Source: DATDRS01 sp035291605
GTDB taxonomy: Bacteria > Chloroflexota > Anaerolineae > Anaerolineales > UBA6663
Assembly: GCA_035291605.1 (NCBI GenBank)
Contig: DATDRS010000361.1
Location: 1-17,199 of the forward strand
Direction of reading: 5' to 3'
DNA length: 17,199 nucleotides
Both the position numbers and the translations under genes were made by a program. Shown here one piece after another: positions 8,192 through 15,910 of the stretch. The notes beneath the pieces are model-generated. The model was not told the DNA's origin. It did no database searches and was given only the letters and a program-made list of their open reading frames with translations. How positions within the stretch are numbered: position 1 is the stretch's first letter; every line of letters begins with the position of its first letter.

Positions 8192-9235
8192 CTAAGTCGC
8201 CGGCTGGGCGGCCGAGCGGCGGCCGCGTTCGCGCATGAGCCGGGCCTTGGCCTGCAGATCCTGGAAGAAATCGGTGTCCACGATCTCGCTCACCTGTTTC
8301 TGGCGCTTGACATCGTCAATCTCGATCTTCAGCTCTTCCACCTGCCGGCGCAGCGTCTGCTCGCGCTGATAGACTTTGTTGACCATGCTCTGGAAGACTT
8401 CCGATAGGCTCTCGATCTCGTCGGGGAAGGCGTCGTCCATGCGGTTGGCAGCCAGGTCGTTCAACCCCTGCTCGTAAGCGCCCTCGCCGATGCGGTCGGC
8501 GGCGCGCGTCAGGCGGATGATCGGCGCGGTGAAGGCATTGGAAACCACGTAGACTAGAATGAAGAGCGTGACGTAAGTGATGCCGAATGCCAGGAACACA
8601 CTGTTACGGATGCCGTCTTGCACTTGATTAACGTAGTCGGCGCGGAAATCAATTCCCAACGCGGCGACAACTTCCCCCTTCGAGTCGTAGATCGGCGTGT
8701 AGCCGGAAATCCCCCATGCTCCAAACTTGTCTGTATAAGCCGGCTCCAGCGTCGTGGCGGCTAACCCCTGGAAATTGGCGGTCGGATCGTTGGCAATGTA
8801 GTGCTCGAGGAATTTAGCGCCGAAAGGCGGATTCCGAACTGCGCCGGCGCTGGTGATGAAAATCATTTCCTTAGGCTCTACGCCCTTGACGTAGGTATAC
8901 GGCTCGGCGCGCGGCTCAACCTGGTGGACCCGATCCAGCCAGGCCACCTGCCGCCAGTAGCGCTCGTCGGAGGGATAACAACCGTCCGCGCCTCCCTCCG
9001 GGCAGGCGCCTGCGGCGTACAAGGTTCGCAGTTCGTCGCCGTCAATGCCCGCCGATGCGCCGTGCAGCGTGTCGGTCAGGTCTTCCTGCACGCGCCTCAG
9101 CGCGCTATCGGTCGCGTAGCGGAAGAACCAGTAATAGGCTCCGGCGAAGACGACGGTGAAGAGCAGCGTGAAGCCGATCAGCAGCTTAAAACGCAGACTG
9201 ATGAATCTGCGGGGCGGGCGTGTCTTGGTGTCCAT
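8192..9235 (-). CDS. Membrane sensor: Cache-like domain, HAMP and shared output module
   Basis: This 347-residue protein has transmembrane segment 1 at about 16-38, an extracytoplasmic domain at 39-211, transmembrane segment 2 at 212-234 and a HAMP linker at 235-290. The extracytoplasmic part contains the Cache hallmark GAWGISGYTPIYDSKGEVV at 172-190 followed by ALGIDF. Cys78 and Cys86 could form a disulfide. No kinase, cyclase, GGDEF or methyl-accepting domain follows. The protein ends in a charged coiled-coil-like tail at 291-335 (EELKIEID, VSEIVDTDFF, KARLMR), matching the tail of the receiver-GAF protein without gaps. The ATG at 9235 has a strong GGAGGAGG ending 9 bases upstream and lies 5 bases after the Ddl-like ligase stop. 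It probably transmits an external small-molecule signal through HAMP to the tail and a protein partner. Confidence 0.88.
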   Translation of the reverse strand: MDTKTRPPRRFISLRFKLLIGFTLLFTVVFAGAYYWFFRYATDSALRRVQEDLTDTLHGASAGIDGDELRTLYAAGACPEGGADGCYPSDERYWRQVAWLDRVHQVEPRAEPYTYVKGVEPKEMIFITSAGAVRNPPFGAKFLEHYIANDPTANFQGLAATTLEPAYTDKFGAWGISGYTPIYDSKGEVVAALGIDFRADYVNQVQDGIRNSVFLAFGITYVTLFILVYVVSNAFTAPIIRLTRAADRIGEGAYEQGLNDLAANRMDDAFPDEIESLSEVFQSMVNKVYQREQTLRRQVEELKIEIDDVKRQKQVSEIVDTDFFQDLQAKARLMRERGRRSAAQPAT

Positions 9236-9240
9236 TGCGT

Positions 9241-10260
9241 TTAGCCTCCTCCGCCGACCCGCACGGCCGGCTGGTTCAGGGCCTGCCGCTCGACGGCGTG
9301 CTGCAGGATTCTACCGATCAGTTGCTCAAAAGACAGCCCCCGATGGCGGGCGATCATCGGCAGGCTGGAATACTCCGGGTCCAAGCCCGGCAGGGGATTG
9401 ATCTCGAGCAAGTGCGGCTCGCCATTCTGATCGAGCCGCAGGTCCACCCGCCCGGCGTCGCGGCACCCGACGGCATGATAGGCGCACAGCGCCAGGTCGC
9501 ACAACCGGCGGCTCAGATCGGGCGCTTCGACCATATTATATTCCACTCTGACCTCGCACTCCTCTTTTTGCTCGAAGCCGTACACCCCGTCCGGGTCCAG
9601 CACGCGAATCTCCTGCGCGCCCAACGCCTGGGCGGAGGCCCCGTTCCCCAGGAGGCCGACCGTGAACTCGCGCCCCGGCAGGTAGGGTTCGACGAGCGCA
9701 GGCTCGCGGTATTGCGTCAGCACCCAGGCTGCCCGCTCGGCCAGGGCCTCGCGCGAGGTCACCCGCGATTGACCGGTAATGCCTTTGGAAGTTCCCTCGT
9801 AAGCCGGCTTGACGAACAGAGGGAAGCCGGACAGGTGTGCGAGGGCCGCGTCAATCTCCGACGGGTCCGAGATCACGTAGAACGGCGGGGTCGGCAGGCC
9901 CTGCCCCAGCCACACCTGCTTGGTCAGCGGCTTGTCGAGGCACAGGCACAGGGTCAATGGATCGGAGAAAGTATAGGGGATGCGCGCGGCCTCCAGCAGC
10001 GTGGGGACCTGCGCCTCGCGCGAGCGCCCGCCCAACCCTTCGGCGATGTTGAACACGATGTCCACCGTATCGCCGGCGGCGAGGAAGCGCACCAGTTTGT
10101 GGATGTTGCCGATGCGGCGGGGGTGATGCCCCAGGTTCGCCAGCGCGCGCTCGATGGCCCGGATGATCTCGTCGGGGTCGAATTCCGCGTACAGGTCGGC
10201 GGGCGCATCCGCGTCAGACAGATAGTCGTCGCGCAGGTCGTACGTCAGGCCCACTTCCAT
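9241..10260 (-). CDS. D-alanine-D-alanine ligase-like ATP-grasp enzyme
   Basis: This 339-residue protein shows the Ddl layout: an N-terminal domain with DIVFNIAEGLGGRSREAQVP (67-86), ATP-binding PLFVKPAYEGTSKGI (147-161, Lys151), EPYLPGREFTVGLLGN (191-206), and the C-terminal metal site GRVDLRLD (270-277) and LLEINPLPGLDPEYSSLP (284-301) with Asp273, Glu286 and Asn288. The length is close to usual Ddl. It is unlikely to be the housekeeping cell-wall enzyme: its neighbours are sensors and MinD proteins, and the N-terminal EGLGG replaces the usual Ddl HG-type motif. It may join other amino-acid-like substrates. ATG 10260 follows the transporter stop by one base, so the two are translationally coupled. 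Confidence 0.88.
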   Translation of the reverse strand: MEVGLTYDLRDDYLSDADAPADLYAEFDPDEIIRAIERALANLGHHPRRIGNIHKLVRFLAAGDTVDIVFNIAEGLGGRSREAQVPTLLEAARIPYTFSDPLTLCLCLDKPLTKQVWLGQGLPTPPFYVISDPSEIDAALAHLSGFPLFVKPAYEGTSKGITGQSRVTSREALAERAAWVLTQYREPALVEPYLPGREFTVGLLGNGASAQALGAQEIRVLDPDGVYGFEQKEECEVRVEYNMVEAPDLSRRLCDLALCAYHAVGCRDAGRVDLRLDQNGEPHLLEINPLPGLDPEYSSLPMIARHRGLSFEQLIGRILQHAVERQALNQPAVRVGGGG

Positions 10261-10261
10261 C

Positions 10262-11590
10262 TCAGAACTCGATCCCGTCGAGCACGCTCCTGCGCCGCGG
10301 GCGGGCCAGGCGCCAGTCCAGCAGGCTGGCCTCGTACGTCGCGCGTGATTTGAAAGCCGCCCAGATGGCGCCGAGCGAGGCCAGCCCGGCCAATCCCAGG
10401 TAGATCGTTTGCGCCGCCCCCGGCGGCAGCCGCCCCGACGCCGACAGCCAGAGCAGGAGGAGCAGGATCACGCAGCCGGCCATCGTCGCGACCGCGTAAA
10501 AATAGCTGTCGAGGAAAGCGCCGACGCGCCCGCGCCGCTCGTCCGGGATCAGGTTTTGCAGTGACTTGCGGCTCGGCTCGTCCCAGCCGCGCTCCACCAG
10601 CCGGGCCACGAAGCGCGCGATGGCCCCGCCGAGGAAGCCCGGGAGCGCCAGCGCGCTGGAGGCGGCAAGCAGCAGCGCGAACGGCAGCGCGAGAAAGGTG
10701 TTCTTCAACCCCACCTTGTCCAGAAAGCGCCCGACCACCAGCCACTGGAACAGGATCATCGTCGCGATGAAGGCGACCTTATAGGCGCTGTAGATGGTCT
10801 GGAACAACAGCGAGTTGCTTGGCGCCGCCCGGTCAATGGAATAGAGGAAGTGATACTCGACAAACGTCAGCGCCAACTGCATCAGCAGCATGGCGACCGC
10901 CAGGTAAGTGAAGAGCGGCACGTTGCGGAAGAAATCCATCCCCACCTGGAGGGTTCCACGGAGATTGGCCTCGCCCCGCGTGGACTGCCGGGCGCGGACC
11001 GGCCGGTTGCGGAAGGTCAGCCAGAGCACGGCCGCGCCAGTGAGAAGGAGGGCCGCCCCCACCGACAGCAGTTGCGAGGAACTCTGCCCCAGCCGGGCAA
11101 AGACGACGGCCGAGCCGGCGCCGACCGAGTTGCCCACGATGCTGCCCAGCGCGGAACCGGCGGCGATCACCGGGAACAGGCGTTTGGCCTCGGAGGGAGT
11201 GTACATGTCGTTCGCCAGCGCCCAGAACGCCAGCGGGAAGACGATCAACTGCTGGTCGGACAAAATATACAGCAGGAAATAGGTCACCCCTTCCGGCGCA
11301 CCGTAGCTGAGCAGCGATTGGATCACGAGGTAGGCCAGCGCGGCCCCGCCCAGCAGCAGGCCGACGAGCTGGACGCGTGACATGCGATCCACCACCAGGG
11401 CGTAGAAGCCGGAGAGCAGCAGGGTGGCGGCCATGTCCGCGAGCCACAGCCACGGGACTTGCGCTGGGCCGACCTTGCTGACGAACCCCGACGTGGCGAC
11501 GACGTCGGCGATCTCCAGCACCAGCGTGTTGATGGCCAGGACGCCGAGCAGCGGCAGGACCAGTTTCCACTCGCCGAGCTTTAGTCGCAT
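10262..11590 (-). CDS. Npt1/Npt2-like (ATP/ADP carrier family) membrane protein
   Basis: This 442-residue protein has about 11-12 hydrophobic segments, beginning at residue 10. FWALANDMYTPSEAKRLFPV (about 120-140) and the following glycine-rich helix resemble the Npt1/Npt2 nucleotide-transporter branch of the major facilitator superfamily. The late segment DEPSRKSLQNLIPDERRGRV fits the same branch. Such carriers are known in intracellular bacteria and plastids as ATP/ADP exchangers, but many free-living bacteria carry homologues of unknown substrate. ATG 11590 has only a weak GAGAAG ribosome site. A perfect palindrome (11608-11640) lies just upstream. Being sandwiched between a carbamoyltransferase and a ligase, it may move the pathway product or a nucleotide, or it may serve as a receptor. 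Confidence 0.82.
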   Translation of the reverse strand: MRLKLGEWKLVLPLLGVLAINTLVLEIADVVATSGFVSKVGPAQVPWLWLADMAATLLLSGFYALVVDRMSRVQLVGLLLGGAALAYLVIQSLLSYGAPEGVTYFLLYILSDQQLIVFPLAFWALANDMYTPSEAKRLFPVIAAGSALGSIVGNSVGAGSAVVFARLGQSSSQLLSVGAALLLTGAAVLWLTFRNRPVRARQSTRGEANLRGTLQVGMDFFRNVPLFTYLAVAMLLMQLALTFVEYHFLYSIDRAAPSNSLLFQTIYSAYKVAFIATMILFQWLVVGRFLDKVGLKNTFLALPFALLLAASSALALPGFLGGAIARFVARLVERGWDEPSRKSLQNLIPDERRGRVGAFLDSYFYAVATMAGCVILLLLLWLSASGRLPPGAAQTIYLGLAGLASLGAIWAAFKSRATYEASLLDWRLARPRRRSVLDGIEF

Positions 11591-11607
11591 ATGTTTCTTC
11601 TCTGCGT

Positions 11608-11640
11608 AACCTCCCGCAGGTTAGTAACCTGCGGGAGGTT
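11608..11640. repeat. Perfect intergenic palindrome (15-bp stem)
   Basis: AACCTCCCGCAGGTT, a 3-base loop AGT, and its exact reverse complement fill the gap between the carbamoyltransferase stop and the transporter. No T-run follows on the minus strand (ACGCAGAG follows), so it is not a standard terminator. It could be a REP-like element, an mRNA-stability hairpin, or a partial attenuator between the two genes. Confidence 0.9.
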
Positions 11641-12558
11641 TCATCCCAGCAGCTTCAGCAAAATCGGCTTCTGCGCGTGCAGGCGGTTCCCGGCCTGCTG
11701 GAACACGCGCGACCGCGGCCCGTCGGCGACGGCGTCGGTGATCTCCTGCCCGCGGTTGGCCGGGAGGCAGTGCATGACGATGGCGTGCGCCGGGGCGCGG
11801 GCGACGAGCGCCTCGTTCACCTGGTAGCGGCCGAAGATTTGCCTGGCCCGGGCCTCCGTCGTCACGTCCATGCCGATCCAGGTATCGGTGTAAATGACGT
11901 CGGCCTCCCGCACGGCTTCGACCGGATCCTCGACGAACTCGAACACCTCCTCGCTTCCCTCCGCCCGCGCGGCGGCGATGCTCTCCGCGTCGAGCGTGTA
12001 TCCGGGCGGGCTGCTCACCCGCAGCTGAAACCCGAACCTCGCGGCGGCGAACAGCAGCGAGCGCGTCACGTCGTTGTCGCTGTCGCCCAGGTACGTGACG
12101 CGGAGGCCGTCGAGGCGGCCAAAGGCCTCGTACATCGTCAGCGCGTCGGCCATTGCCTGGCACGGGTGGCTGTAATTCGTCATACCGTTGATGACGGGCA
12201 CGGGCGACGCCTGCGCCATTTGCGCGAGCAGCGCGTGATCCGACATGCGCACCATGATGCCCTGGACGTAGCCGCCCAGCACGCGGGCCACGTCGCCCGC
12301 GGCCTCCCGCTTGCCCAGGCCGATTTCCTCCGGGCCGAGGTACAGCGCCTGCCCTCCGAGCTGCCGCATCCCGATCTCGAAACTCACGCGCGTGCGAAGC
12401 GAGGGTTTTTGAAAGGCCAGCGCCAGCGTCTTGCCGCGCAGCGCGGGCGGGTTGCGGCCCCGCGTTTGAAGTTCGCGTTTCAGCGCCTGAGCTGTGTCGA
12501 TCAGCTCCCAAAGCTCTTCAGCCGGCCAGTCGGCCAGACTCAAAAAATGGCGCGGCAT
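11641..12558 (-). CDS. argF: Ornithine carbamoyltransferase-family enzyme with altered substrate-site residues
   Basis: This 305-residue protein has the family length. Carbamoyl-phosphate motif KPSLRTRVSFE (51-61) is the SLRTR variant known in Thermus-like enzymes; HPCQ is at 131-134 and HCLP at 263-266. The enzyme transfers carbamoyl from carbamoyl phosphate to an amine, giving citrulline in arginine synthesis. The ornithine site is not standard: where OTCs have NN, this one has Asn162-Asp163 in GDSDNDVTRSL, and the SMG motif is GMD at 229-231, although Asp225 is kept. It may therefore act on another amine; the gene symbol marks the family only. ATG 12558 has no good ribosome site, and a palindrome ends 12 bases upstream of it in the leader. 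It is the first gene of the nine-gene minus-strand run. Confidence 0.88.
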   Translation of the reverse strand: MPRHFLSLADWPAEELWELIDTAQALKRELQTRGRNPPALRGKTLALAFQKPSLRTRVSFEIGMRQLGGQALYLGPEEIGLGKREAAGDVARVLGGYVQGIMVRMSDHALLAQMAQASPVPVINGMTNYSHPCQAMADALTMYEAFGRLDGLRVTYLGDSDNDVTRSLLFAAARFGFQLRVSSPPGYTLDAESIAAARAEGSEEVFEFVEDPVEAVREADVIYTDTWIGMDVTTEARARQIFGRYQVNEALVARAPAHAIVMHCLPANRGQEITDAVADGPRSRVFQQAGNRLHAQKPILLKLLG

Positions 12559-12570
12559 GGAAGTTGTTCA

Positions 12571-12605
12571 AAGACCTGTCAGGACTGCGAGCCCTGACAG
12601 GTCTT
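12571..12605. repeat. Palindrome in the carbamoyltransferase leader (13-bp stem)
   Basis: AAGACCTGTCAGG, a 9-base loop, and CCTGACAGGTCTT form a perfect stem. It falls inside the predicted 5' leader of the minus-strand operon and ends 12 bases before ATG 12558, where a ribosome site would be expected. Twelve bases of its core (AGACCTGTCAGG) recur at the end of the cyclase gene. Confidence 0.9.
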
Positions 12606-12663
12606 CTCGCTCGGAGACACAGGTTCGACATCCGTTGGAGATGAAATCAAAGCGCCAAAACGC

Positions 12664-12692
12664 ATTGTAGACCATGTTGGTAGCAAATACAA
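12664..12692 (-). promoter_or_regulatory. Promoter of the minus-strand operon (carbamoyltransferase onward)
   Basis: On the minus strand, TTGTAT (12687-12692) and TACAAT (12664-12669) are separated by 17 bases. The -10 is 5/6 to consensus and the -35 is 3/6. Transcription would start near 12657, giving a leader of about 100 bases that contains the palindrome 12571-12605. It interleaves with the cyclase promoter on the other strand. Confidence 0.55.
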
Positions 12693-12705
12693 AGCCACCT
12701 ATAAT
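12677..12705 (+). promoter_or_regulatory. Promoter of the tandem cyclase gene
   Basis: TTGGTA (12677-12682) and a perfect TATAAT (12700-12705) are separated by 17 bases. The start codon at 12715 lies only 9 bases after the -10, so the predicted transcript begins within a few bases of ATG and has no room for a Shine-Dalgarno sequence: a leaderless mRNA. Confidence 0.75.
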
Positions 12706-12714
12706 ACGGCCCTG

Positions 12715-14274
12715 ATGCCGTCTCCGATTTCGCCTCTGGCCGCCGTCGAGCCGCGCCTGCGCTCGCTGCTGCCCGCCGACCTCTACGCGACGGCGTGGAT
12801 GGACCCCTCGCCCGCCAGCCTGACGCGCGTCTTCGAGCACCTGCGCACGCTGCAGCGCATCCTCTACGATTACGTCCCGCGCCAGGTCACCGAGGTCCTG
12901 CCGCGCCCCGGCGAAGCGCGCCACGAGTGGCAGGAAGGCACGCTGATGTTCACCGACTTGGCCGGGTTTACGCCGCTCATGGAGGCCAACGCCGCCCGCG
13001 GGAGCGCCGGGGCCGAAAGCCTGCTCGGCGTGCTGAACAGCTACTTCTCCGAGATGATCGAGATCATCAGCAAATCCGGCGGGAACCTGCTCGAGTTCAC
13101 CGGGGATGCGATGCTCGTGGAGTTCCCCGCCGACCCGCGCCGGAGCGACGCGGCCCGCGCGGTGCGCGCCGGCCTGCGCATGCAGCGCGCGATGGCGCGC
13201 TTCGCCGACCTCGAGACGGCGGAAGGGGCGCTCTCGCTGGAGATGCGCGTGGGCCTGCACACCGGGCGCTTCATCGCCGCCGACATCGGCACGCCGCGCC
13301 GGATGGCGCACGTGCTGCTGGGCACGCCTGTCCAGCGCACGAAGCAGGCGGAAGGCGCCGGGGAAGTGGGGCGCGTGTGCCTCACCGAGGCGGCGCACGA
13401 GCTGGCGCGCGACCAGTTCAACTTTGAGCCGGGCCACCCGGGGCACGTGCTGGTGGTGGACGACCTCACGCCCAAAAGCCTCGGCGAATACGAGATCAGC
13501 CCGACCAGCCGCCGCATGGCGAGCGCGGTGCTGCTAGACCGCAGCGTCGAGGCGCTGGTCGGCGAGATCGAGAAGGCGGTGAAGTCGGTCGAGCCCCTGG
13601 CGAGCTACCTCCCGCGCCCGATCCTCACCCTCGTCGTCGAGAGCGCGGCCCGCCGCAGCATTCCCCCCGTCTTCCTGGAGGCGACGGTCGTGATGGTCAA
13701 CCTGATCGGCCTCTCCGAGTCGGCCGACCACGTCCGCCCAGACGAGGTGGATGCGCTGCTCAACACTTTCGCGCGGGCATTCGCGCTCATCAACGCGGCG
13801 GCGGAGGCGCGCGGCGGCGTTCTCAAGAACATCACCTATCACCTGGCCGGGTCCGACATGCTGATCTACTTCGGCGTGCCCAACGCGCATATAGACGACT
13901 CCCTCCGCGCCGCCTCGGCCGCCCTCGCCATCCGCGACATCGTCGCCCGCCTGCCGCCGCCGTCCGTCGGGGGACGCGAGGTCGCGTTGGAATGCCAGAT
14001 CGGGATGGCGCGCGGGCCGGTGTTTGCCGCCGAGATCGGCGAGCCGCGCGGCCGCCGCGAGTTCAACGTCCTCGGCGACTCGGTGAACACCGCCGCCCGG
14101 CTCATGGGCCGCGCCGTCGGGAACCGCATCCTCATCACCGAGGCCATCCAGCGGGAGATCGCCGCCCGCTTCAACTGCCAGTCGCTCGGCCCGATGCGCC
14201 TCAAGGGCAAGGCCGCGCCCACCCCCGTCTTCGCCCTCCGCGAGGCGGTGGACCAAAGACCTGTCAGGTCTTAG
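12715..14274 (+). CDS. Tandem class III nucleotide cyclase with a C1/C2-like composite site
   Basis: This 519-residue soluble protein has two cyclase homology domains, at about 72-260 and 318-510. Domain 1 has both metal aspartates, Asp81 in FTDLAGFT and Asp131 in FTGDAML, but has lost the transition-state pair (VQRTKQ at 206-211 where VNxAAR is expected). Domain 2 is the reverse: metal positions are Asn329 (MVNLIGL) and Ser380 (AGSDML), while Asn458 and Arg462 are present in VNTAARLM. This split matches mammalian transmembrane and soluble adenylyl cyclases, where one C1/C2 pair makes a single active site. The base-recognition position in domain 1 is Glu127. The product is probably a cyclic nucleotide; cAMP versus cGMP is not clear. 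The last codons and stop lie inside a palindrome. The gene is divergent from the sensor/ligase operon. Confidence 0.92.
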   Translation: MPSPISPLAAVEPRLRSLLPADLYATAWMDPSPASLTRVFEHLRTLQRILYDYVPRQVTEVLPRPGEARHEWQEGTLMFTDLAGFTPLMEANAARGSAGAESLLGVLNSYFSEMIEIISKSGGNLLEFTGDAMLVEFPADPRRSDAARAVRAGLRMQRAMARFADLETAEGALSLEMRVGLHTGRFIAADIGTPRRMAHVLLGTPVQRTKQAEGAGEVGRVCLTEAAHELARDQFNFEPGHPGHVLVVDDLTPKSLGEYEISPTSRRMASAVLLDRSVEALVGEIEKAVKSVEPLASYLPRPILTLVVESAARRSIPPVFLEATVVMVNLIGLSESADHVRPDEVDALLNTFARAFALINAAAEARGGVLKNITYHLAGSDMLIYFGVPNAHIDDSLRAASAALAIRDIVARLPPPSVGGREVALECQIGMARGPVFAAEIGEPRGRREFNVLGDSVNTAARLMGRAVGNRILITEAIQREIAARFNCQSLGPMRLKGKAAPTPVFALREAVDQRPVRS

Positions 14275-14289
14275 AAGACCTGACAGGTC
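14258..14289. repeat. Perfect palindrome overlapping the end of the cyclase gene (15-bp stem)
   Basis: GACCTGTCAGGTCTT, a 2-base loop, and AAGACCTGACAGGTC form a perfect inverted repeat. The cyclase stop codon (14272-14274) lies in it, and the element encodes the last residues RPVRS. No T-run follows. The core AGACCTGTCAGG is the same as in the palindrome 12571-12605, so related elements flank the cyclase gene on both sides. Confidence 0.92.
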
Positions 14290-14297
14290 CTCCCAAT

Positions 14298-14325
14298 TTG
14301 AGTTTCCCTCCTCTCAGGCTATAAT
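14298..14325 (+). promoter_or_regulatory. Promoter and ribosome site of the ABC ATPase gene
   Basis: TTGAGT (14298-14303) and a perfect TATAAT (14320-14325) are 16 bases apart. Transcription would start near 14332. A strong AAAGGAGG at 14347-14354 lies 12 bases before ATG 14367, in contrast to the leaderless-looking cyclase gene just upstream. Confidence 0.78.
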
Positions 14326-14366
14326 GTCCTCACCATATCAGTCACCCAAAGGAGGGTCTCACGACC

Positions 14367-15485
<1,119 letters not shown>

Positions 15486-15508
15486 CGCGCTGCCCGACCG
15501 AAACGAAC

Positions 15509-15543
15509 GAGAGGACAACCGCCGGGCTGTGCTCTCTTTTTTT
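15509..15543 (+). terminator. Rho-independent terminator after the ABC ATPase gene
   Basis: GAGAG (15509-15513) pairs with CTCTC (15532-15536). The inner part also pairs (ACA/TGT and CC/GG) with single mismatches around a GCCG loop. Seven T bases follow (15537-15543). It begins 23 bases after the ABC ATPase stop. Confidence 0.85.
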
Positions 15544-15625
15544 GTTCCGCACCCCGCACGCCCTGACTCGCTTCCACCTTCTTCACGCCAAACGCTGAAC
15601 CACTGAGGCAAATGAAAACGTTGAC

Positions 15626-15910
15626 TCAGGCGAGAACTTGCGTCAGTCCAGCATTCAGGTCGAGCGTGTAGTTTGTTGGCGCGTCATTCACAGTTTGGCG
15701 GAGGCGGTCGCCCAGGCCGTTGTAGGCAAAGGCGTAAGCATTCGCCCCTTGCGTGACGGTAATCAGCCGGTTGGCGGCGTCGTAGGTGTATGTGAACACC
15801 GTGCCGTTGCTGTAATTCGCGCTCGTCAGGCGATAGAGTTTGTCGTAGGTATAGGTAATGGTGGCCTGCGAGTAGCCCGGCGGTGGTGAATCAGTATCAA
15901 GCCGCGGACA
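15626..15910 (-). pseudogene. RHS/YD-repeat protein remnant
   Basis: The minus strand reads, in one frame ending at TGA 15626, ITYTYDKLYRLTSANYSNG, then VFTYTYDAANRLITVTQG, then FAYNGLGDRLRQTVND, then TNYTLDLNAGLTQVLA. These are tandem YD repeats of the RHS family, which form large shell proteins for toxin delivery or surface polymers. There is no start codon, and only about 94 codons remain. The fragment begins directly after the TAG stop of the TPR gene and continues in the same frame, so it could be a recombination scar. No toxin tip or immunity gene is visible. Confidence 0.78.

Noticed and set aside
9220..10353. Plus-strand open frame of 377 codons
   Set aside because: It is antisense to the Ddl-like ligase, which has intact catalytic motifs; no motif is seen in the antisense frame.
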